Assembly: GCA_002159155.1 (NCBI GenBank) | Contig: LZRQ01000129.1 | Span: 1-10,083 of the forward strand | Length of the DNA: 10,083 nt | Reading direction: 5' to 3' | Source: Firmicutes bacterium ZCTH02-B6 | GTDB taxonomy: Bacteria; Bacillota; Limnochordia; Limnochordales; ZCTH02-B6 | Shown here: one piece after another, positions 5,968 to 10,083 of the stretch | Layout: every line of letters begins with the position of its first letter | How positions within the stretch are numbered: position 1 is the first letter of the stretch | Translations under genes and position numbers: made by a program | The notes under the pieces: generated by a model | Seen by the model: the letters and a program-made list of their open reading frames with translations, nothing else | Told to the model about the DNA's origin: nothing | Database searches by the model: none

Positions 5968-7487
5968 TGGCGCACACCTCCCGCTCGTGCCGGCATGGCG
6001 GATCCTCCGGCGGGCATCCATGGGGTTGCAACTCCCGGGTGATCCGGCAGCCGGACGATGAAGCAGCTGCCCCCTCCCGGCGCGTCTTGAACCGTCGCGT
6101 CGCCCCCATGAGCCCGGGCGTAGGTACGCACCACCGCCAGACCGAGCCCGAGGCCCTTTTGCTCGCCGGGTTCGTTGTCATGCAGGCGCTCAAAAGGCTC
6201 AAACACCCGCTCCCGCCACTCCTCCGGAATCCCAGGCCCCGAGTCGATGACGAGGATGCGTACCCCGCCCTCGGCGTCCCGCTCGAGCCGGAGCGTAACC
6301 GTGCCATGCGGGGTGTATTTCACCGCATTGTGCAGCAGGTTGATGAGAATCTGTTTGATTTTCGTCTCATCCCCATGGACGGTTTCCACGTCGCCGGGTT
6401 CAACGATGAGCTCCAAGCCCTTGCGCTGGGCCAGCGGCCGCACGTGGTCGATGGCCTGGGACACGATGGACCTAAGCGGCACCACGGTCAGATGGAGCCG
6501 GTCCGTCCCCGACGCGTTGAAGTTGAGAATGTTGTCGATGAGCGACAGCAGGTGGTTGCCCGCCGCCAAAACGGCGTGGATGTCGGCCCGCTGCTCAGCC
6601 GTCAGCGGGCCGTCGAGGCCCTCGAGCAACAGTTGGCAATAGCCCCGCACGCTGTGCAAAGGAGTTTTGAGCTCATGGCCGATCATCGCCAGAAACTCCG
6701 ACTTGGCCCGGTAAGCGGACCGCAGCTCGGTGTTGACCCGCTGCAACTCGTCGTTGCGGCGGGCGATCTCCTCGGCCATGCGGTTAAAGGCCCGGGCCAG
6801 CTCCTGGAGCTCCTGCGAGCCCTGGACAGAGACCCGGGCGCGAAGGTCGCCCGCTCCCAGTCGCCGGATGGACGCCATCACCCGCTCCAGCGGTTTCAAG
6901 ATAGCCGAGTACAAGCCAAACGCCAGGGCAGCCCCGATGGCCGTAAAGACGACGGTCAGGCCGATCATGACCGCCCAGTTTTGCCGCACCTTTTCCTGAA
7001 CCACTTCCAGGGAAACCCCGAGCCGCACGTAGCTGGGAGCCGGCTCACCGGGCAGCATGCGAACCAGATCGAGATGAAGGTGGCGGCCTGTCATCCGCTC
7101 TTGCAGGGCGGGCAGCGAAGCCGGGTCGGTTTCCACCGGAAACAGGAGCTCGGGCGCGAGAGCCGACTCGGTCACCACCCGGCCGCCCCGCACTACCTGG
7201 GCGTAGAGCACATCGCCAATGGCCATGCGGTGGGTCAGCATGTTGAGGCTCAGTTCCCGTTCCAGCGGGTCCGCGATCCCCATGAGCTGCACAGCTTCCC
7301 CCGCCAGCTCGGCAACGAGCTGCTCTCCCCGGGTCACCACCTGCTCCCGCAAGTCCGTCGTGGACCGGTACGTGGCCACCGCTGCGAGGGTCAGCGACAG
7401 GAGGCCGGAGAAAGCCACCATGGCCATGATGAAGGTAAACTTCAACGGTCTGGGCTGAACTTGCCTCGCCTGCAGCCGCTCCCGCAT
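5964..7487 (-). CDS. Sensor histidine kinase, membrane-bound with HAMP domain
   Basis: The 507-residue product has two membrane helices (about 17-40 and 172-194) flanking an extracytoplasmic sensor region of about 130 residues that I cannot assign to a ligand. HAMP covers about 194-247 (KPLERVMASIRRLGAGDLRA). The HisKA domain has phosphoacceptor His271 in FLAMIGHELKTPLHS. The ATPase domain has an N box (LINLLHNAVKYTP, Asn387), G1 (DSGPGIP, 415-421), an F box (FEPFERL) and G2 (GLGLGLAVV, 445-453). All catalytic motifs are present. It would autophosphorylate on His271 and pass phosphate to Asp52 of the regulator encoded just downstream. The start is uncertain: ATG 7487 leaves a short cytoplasmic tail before the first helix but has a weak ribosome binding site. 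TTG 7580, with AAGGTGG 4 bases upstream, would add 31 Pro/Arg-rich residues. Confidence 0.93.
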   Translation of the reverse strand: MRERLQARQVQPRPLKFTFIMAMVAFSGLLSLTLAAVATYRSTTDLREQVVTRGEQLVAELAGEAVQLMGIADPLERELSLNMLTHRMAIGDVLYAQVVRGGRVVTESALAPELLFPVETDPASLPALQERMTGRHLHLDLVRMLPGEPAPSYVRLGVSLEVVQEKVRQNWAVMIGLTVVFTAIGAALAFGLYSAILKPLERVMASIRRLGAGDLRARVSVQGSQELQELARAFNRMAEEIARRNDELQRVNTELRSAYRAKSEFLAMIGHELKTPLHSVRGYCQLLLEGLDGPLTAEQRADIHAVLAAGNHLLSLIDNILNFNASGTDRLHLTVVPLRSIVSQAIDHVRPLAQRKGLELIVEPGDVETVHGDETKIKQILINLLHNAVKYTPHGTVTLRLERDAEGGVRILVIDSGPGIPEEWRERVFEPFERLHDNEPGEQKGLGLGLAVVRTYARAHGGDATVQDAPGGGSCFIVRLPDHPGVATPWMPAGGSAMPARAGGVRH

Positions 7488-7700
7488 GCCCGCGCTCGCT
7501 CTCTCGTCCGCCGGCCAGGAGGCGCGCGGCCTCGGTCCCGGCCGCGGACCGCAGTTGTCGCGAGGGACTTCTCCCCCCAACCAGCCACCTTCCTTCCCCA
7601 GCTGGGCTGTTGACCGGCTTTCCCTGGAGTTTCCACCAAATTGGTACCTGGACGGCATGCGTCTGGAATGGCTTCCCAGAGGCTGCGCCGGTAGACTGAA

Positions 7701-7779
7701 GACAACGGGTCACGGGGTAGGCAAACCCCACCGCCTCCGGCGAGAGGCGGATCAGCACGACATCCAGGAGGTGATTGTC
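7701..7779 (+). ncRNA. Candidate structured RNA: leader or small RNA of unknown class
   Basis: The segment can close on itself as a multi-branch structure. GACAA (7701-7705) pairs with TTGTC (7775-7779) and TCAC (7710-7713) with GTGA (7771-7774). Inside are a GGGGT/ACCCC hairpin (7714-7729) and a 7-bp CCGCCTC/GAGGCGG hairpin (7731-7750). AGGAG at 7766-7770 is left unpaired. A terminator follows 100 bases downstream on the same strand. I matched it by eye to no known riboswitch, T-box or tRNA. The pairing is equally possible on the minus strand, in the kinase leader, so the strand is an inference from the terminator. Confidence 0.3.
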
Positions 7780-7878
7780 CCCCCCAACCGGCGGCGCCAG
7801 GGATGCCTCAACGATACTCCCCGACCCCCGGACCCCTGGTTGCCGCTCCCCTTCGGCATCAGCGAGATATCCCCGCGC

Positions 7879-7919
7879 GCAAAGGGGCTGCCCCTGATTG
7901 GGGCAGCCCCTTTGCTTTT
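7879..7919 (+). terminator. Strong intrinsic terminator with no plus-strand gene upstream
   Basis: GCAAAGGGGCTGCCCC (7879-7894) pairs perfectly with 7900-7915 around the loop TGATT, and TTTT follows at 7916-7919. This 16-bp stem is among the clearest terminators in the window. On the minus strand the bases after the stem are GC-rich, so it acts on plus-strand transcripts. Its only plus-strand neighbour upstream is the foldable segment at 7701-7779; the next gene downstream is the aminotransferase at 8054. Confidence 0.85.
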
Positions 7920-8015
7920 GGCCGGCTCCCGGCGCTGGCACCGTACGTCTCGCGTCCCCCTACTGTCACCCGTGTCGTGAAGTTTGTCCTCTTTTCCCCT
8001 TGAAGGACCCCAGCC

Positions 8016-8032
8016 GACAATGGCAAATTGTC
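8016..8032. promoter_or_regulatory. Inverted repeat GACAAT-GGCAA-ATTGTC upstream of the aminotransferase
   Basis: Perfect 6-base arms flank a 5-base centre and end 21 bases before the aminotransferase ATG, just ahead of its ribosome binding site GGGAGG (8037-8042). The position suits an operator. A poor promoter-like pair (TTGAAG at 8000-8005, GCAAAT at 8023-8028, spacing 17) would place the repeat over the -10 region. The regulator is unknown. Confidence 0.4.
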
Positions 8033-8053
8033 ATGCGGGAGGCGAGTTACCCA

Positions 8054-9361
8054 ATGGAACAACAGCTGACGGATCGCCCACGCTCTGCGGCTATTTTGGC
8101 GGAGCACGCGCGCTGGGTGGCGCGCGCCAAGACCCCCCATGTGGGCTTCGCGGCCGCCCGGGCGCGGGGCGCAATCGTGGTGGACGCTGACGGCCGCGAG
8201 TACATCGACTTTTCGGGCGGCGTTGGGTCGTTGAACGTCGGCCACTGCCATCCCAAGGTGGTCGCCGCCGTCCGGGACCAACTCGACAAGTTCATGCACA
8301 CCGACTACGCGGTCGTGCCGTACGAGGTCTACGTGGAAGTATGCCGCCGCCTGTGCGAGGCCGTGCCGGGCAACAGCCCCAAGAAGGCGCTGCTCTTTAA
8401 CACCGGCGCGGAGGCCGTGGAGAACGCGGTCAAGATCGCGCGCTACGCCACGGGCCGGCCGGCCGTCATTGCCTTCGAGGGCGCGTTTCACGGCCGCACT
8501 TACATGGCCATGTCGCTGACGAGCCGGGTGCACCCCTACAAGGCGGGATTCGGTCCCTTCGTGCCCGAGGTGTACCGCATTCCTTACCCCAACCCTTATC
8601 GGGGCATCACCACCGATATGGTCATGGAGAGCTTGCAACGTCTGTTTAGGGCCGGCGTGGCGGCCACGGACGTGGCGGCCATCATCGTGGAACCTGTTCA
8701 AGGCGAGGGCGGCTACATCGTCCCGCCTGACGATTTCCTGCCGCGCCTGCGGGATGTGGCGGACGAACACGGCATCGTGCTGATCGTCGATGAGGTGCAG
8801 ACCGGCTTTGGCCGCACGGGGCGGATGTTTGCCGTCGAGCACGTAGGCGTGGAGCCGGACCTGATGACCGTCGGCAAGTCCTTGGGCGGCGGCCTGCCGT
8901 TGAGCGCCGTCGTGGGCAAGGCCACGCTGATGGACGCGCCGGTGCCGGGCGGCCTGGGCGGCACGTTCCCTGGGAACCCGGTGGCCTGTGCGGCCGCCCT
9001 GGCGGTGTTTGACATTATCCAGGAAGAAAACCTCCTGGCCCGGGCCGAGGCCATCGGCCGCACGATGCTCGAACGCATGCGGGGCTGGGTGGAGCGCTAT
9101 CCCTTTGTCGGCGACGCCCGCGGCCGGGGCGCCATGGTTGGCCTTGAGATCGTCAAGGACAAAGAGAGCAAGCAACCCGATGGGCAGCTAACCCAGCGCA
9201 TCGTGCGCAGGGCGTGGGAAAACGGCGTCATCATCCTGCAGGCGGGCCTGGAAGGCAACGTCTTGCGCTTCCCGATGCCGCTGGTCATTACCGACGAACA
9301 GCTCAACCGCGGCCTCGACATCCTCGAGCGAAGCATGCAGGAAGCCGCCGCGGCGCGGTAA
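8054..9361 (+). CDS. gabT: Class III aminotransferase, probable 4-aminobutyrate aminotransferase
   Basis: The 435-residue PLP enzyme, of usual length for the family, moves an amino group from 4-aminobutyrate (or a similar omega-amino acid such as 5-aminovalerate) to 2-oxoglutarate, giving succinate semialdehyde and glutamate. Visible landmarks are DGREYIDFSGGVGSLNVGHCHP near the N-terminus, the phosphate-binding NTGAEAVENAVKIAR (116-130), AFHGRTYMAMSLT (His146), EPVQGEGGYI (213-222), VDEVQTGFGRTG with Asp246 contacting the PLP nitrogen, the Schiff-base Lys275 in TVGKSLGGGLP, and GTFPGNPVACAAA. The sequence favours GABA-type enzymes over acetylornithine or glutamate-semialdehyde types, but substrate is inferred. 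ATG 8054 is used because GGGAGGCG lies 11 bases upstream; ATG 8033 is an alternative without such a site. The usual partner, succinate-semialdehyde dehydrogenase (gabD), is not in the window. Confidence 0.88.
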   Translation: MEQQLTDRPRSAAILAEHARWVARAKTPHVGFAAARARGAIVVDADGREYIDFSGGVGSLNVGHCHPKVVAAVRDQLDKFMHTDYAVVPYEVYVEVCRRLCEAVPGNSPKKALLFNTGAEAVENAVKIARYATGRPAVIAFEGAFHGRTYMAMSLTSRVHPYKAGFGPFVPEVYRIPYPNPYRGITTDMVMESLQRLFRAGVAATDVAAIIVEPVQGEGGYIVPPDDFLPRLRDVADEHGIVLIVDEVQTGFGRTGRMFAVEHVGVEPDLMTVGKSLGGGLPLSAVVGKATLMDAPVPGGLGGTFPGNPVACAAALAVFDIIQEENLLARAEAIGRTMLERMRGWVERYPFVGDARGRGAMVGLEIVKDKESKQPDGQLTQRIVRRAWENGVIILQAGLEGNVLRFPMPLVITDEQLNRGLDILERSMQEAAAAR

Positions 9362-9385
9362 ATCCCGCACACGCCGCTGGCAGCG

Positions 9386-9431
9386 GTGGGCGGCCGGCAC
9401 CAGGGACGGTCCCCCGGCGACGGCCGCCCAC
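9386..9431 (+). terminator. Long hairpin after the aminotransferase, possible weak terminator
   Basis: GTGGGCGGCCG (9386-9396) pairs perfectly with CGGCCGCCCAC (9421-9431). The 24-base loop contains a second small hairpin (GGGAC-G-GTCCC, 9403-9413). The bases after it (TGTCCCGCTCGTTG) are not T-rich, so it may act with a protein factor or stabilise the 3' end rather than terminate alone. Confidence 0.5.
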
Positions 9432-9511
9432 TGTCCCGCTCGTTGCATTGTCCCCCACCCTCAACCACACCAGGCAGGAATCGACCCGGCCTTGGGGCGA
9501 AGTGCTTGCCC

Positions 9512-10083
9512 ATGGCCATCTCCCGTCATCGCCTAGGCTGGCTCCTGGCGGTCGGCCTTGTCGCCGCGCTCGCGCTGGCTGCGATTACGGGCCAATGGTG
9601 GGAGCGTCCCGTACCCGGCGTCACCGTTCCCCCGTCACCGACGGTCTTGGAGGGGCGGGTCACGCGGGTTATCGACGGGGATACCATTGTCGTACGCACC
9701 AACGACGAGCGCAACGAGACCGTCCGCTACATCGGCATCAACGCACCGGAAATCGATTGGGACGCCGGCACGCGCGACGGACCCGGGTGGGCCGCACGCA
9801 CCCTCAACCAGCGGCTGGTCGCGGGCGAGACGGTGCGCCTTGAGCTGGACGCGGAGCCCCGCGACGGCTACGGCCGGTTGCTGGCTTACGTGTACGCCGG
9901 GGACGTTTTCGTCAATGCCCGCCTCGTGGAGGAGGGATGGGCCGTCACGGTCCTCGTCCCGCCCAACGACCGCCAATTCCGCGTGCTCTTGGACCGGCAG
10001 CGGGAGGCTCTGGCGGCGGGCCGCGGGTTGTGGGGCCAAGCGGCGCAGCGGGTCGTAGACTGGCGGGGGGCAAACGCCATCTT
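9512..10083 (+). CDS. Membrane-anchored thermonuclease (SNase/TNase family), partial at right edge
   Basis: A frame opens at ATG 9512 and stays open to the window end (190 codons). A hydrophobic N-terminal segment (residues 9-27) is a signal peptide or anchor. The staphylococcal-nuclease fold starts near residue 46: EGRVTRVIDGDTIVVRT (Asp55 and Asp57, metal-site region), VRYIGINAPEI with Arg72 and Glu80 (equivalent to catalytic Arg35 and Glu43), DGYGRLLAYVY with Arg122 (equivalent to Arg87), then FVNARLVEEGWAV and the closing LAAGRGLWG helix. The metal ligand equivalent to Asp40 is Asn77, a change seen in many bacterial members. It should cut DNA and RNA outside the membrane with calcium. The sequence after residue 183 is unknown beyond the edge; many relatives carry an extra C-terminal domain. 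No strong ribosome binding site is visible, and TTG 9506 is an alternative start. Confidence 0.88.
   Translation, partial: MAISRHRLGWLLAVGLVAALALAAITGQWWERPVPGVTVPPSPTVLEGRVTRVIDGDTIVVRTNDERNETVRYIGINAPEIDWDAGTRDGPGWAARTLNQRLVAGETVRLELDAEPRDGYGRLLAYVYAGDVFVNARLVEEGWAVTVLVPPNDRQFRVLLDRQREALAAGRGLWGQAAQRVVDWRGANAI

Larger units (their letters stand above)
7488..8053. other. Divergent intergenic region between kinase and aminotransferase genes
   Basis: About 570 bases with no convincing gene. Bases 7488-7580 could be kinase coding sequence if TTG 7580 is used. The middle contains a foldable segment (7701-7779), then a strong plus-strand terminator (7879-7919), then an inverted repeat next to the aminotransferase start (8016-8032). 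Open frames cross the region on both strands (for example 7803-8003 and 7486-7980 on plus), but they run through the terminator, have no suitable ribosome binding site at a start and encode low-complexity Pro/Arg-rich sequence. A perfect AGGAGGTGATT at 7766-7776 is followed by no well-spaced start codon. Confidence 0.6.

Noticed and set aside
5967..7613. A 548-codon open frame on the plus strand, antisense to the sensor kinase
   Set aside because: It mirrors a clearly real kinase gene in GC-rich DNA, where long antisense frames arise by codon bias. Its product is His/Arg/Gln/Pro-rich with no recognisable domain.
7766..7776. A perfect AGGAGGTGATT Shine-Dalgarno-like sequence that might start a small gene
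   Set aside because: The only nearby candidates are TTG 7775 (3 bases from AGGAGG) and ATG 7803 (over 25 bases away). Neither gives a plausible product.
7701..7779. Cloverleaf-like folding suggesting a tRNA
   Set aside because: The hairpin sizes and loops do not fit: there is no 7-base anticodon loop, no T-loop TTC sequence, and no proper 7-bp acceptor stem or CCA-type end.
7045..7941. A minus-strand frame whose start-proximal part (around 7700-7800) looks mildly protein-like
   Set aside because: It overlaps the kinase gene out of frame downstream, begins beyond the hairpin terminator and has no ribosome binding site. The protein-like part coincides with the foldable segment at 7701-7779.
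7859..9175. A 438-codon minus-strand frame opposite the aminotransferase
   Set aside because: The aminotransferase on the plus strand has every family motif. The antisense product is low-complexity His/Arg/Ala/Val-rich sequence and runs through the terminator at 7879-7919.
1..10083. CRISPR arrays, insertion sequences, phage or plasmid genes, toxin-antitoxin or defence modules
   Set aside because: No regularly spaced repeats, transposase or integrase motifs, att-like direct repeats or defence-type domains are visible. Base composition looks even throughout.

Overview
The window is a GC-rich stretch (by eye about two-thirds G+C) of ordinary bacterial chromosome. Strong purine-rich ribosome binding sites, an ECF-type vitamin transporter subunit, a UPF0316 (YebE-like) membrane protein and LysM/peptidoglycan-binding secreted proteins with no sign of an outer membrane suggest a high-GC member of the Bacillota (for example a Symbiobacterium-, Thermaerobacter- or Limnochorda-like lineage). 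This taxonomic reading is inference. I see no mobile element, phage gene, CRISPR array, tRNA or rRNA.

Layout from left to right. (1) A membrane-anchored cupredoxin gene runs off the left edge on the minus strand (1-283). It is divergent from an ECF transporter S component (426-980, +), and the shared intergenic region holds two clean inverted repeats (297-311 and 357-370). (2) A secreted S9 prolyl-oligopeptidase-family peptidase (1161-3239, +) ends before a strong hairpin terminator (3301-3340). (3) That terminator lies between the peptidase and a convergent UPF0316/DUF2179 membrane protein (3403-4056, -). (4) On the plus strand follow a tiny, well-started ORF for a 21-residue single-span membrane peptide (4219-4284), missed at normal length cut-offs, and an exported protein with a peptidoglycan-binding and a LysM domain (4464-5270). 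(5) Convergent with it is a two-component system on the minus strand: sensor histidine kinase (7487-5964) then OmpR-type response regulator (5967-5287), overlapping by 4 bases with a TTG regulator start. (6) A roughly 570-base divergent spacer contains an unexplained plus-strand terminator (7879-7919) preceded by a foldable segment. (7) A class III aminotransferase of the 4-aminobutyrate type (8054-9361, +) and a membrane-anchored thermonuclease (9512 to beyond the right edge, +) complete the window.

Most genes concern the cell envelope or outside world: copper/electron-transfer protein, vitamin uptake subunit, exported peptidase, wall-binding LysM protein, anchored nuclease, and a sensor kinase with an extracytoplasmic domain. 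The peptidase, the aminotransferase and perhaps the nuclease fit a life that scavenges peptides, amino acids and nucleic acids. I found no multi-gene system that looks new. The best second-look items are the micro-ORF at 4219-4284 and the orphan terminator with its upstream foldable RNA at 7701-7919.
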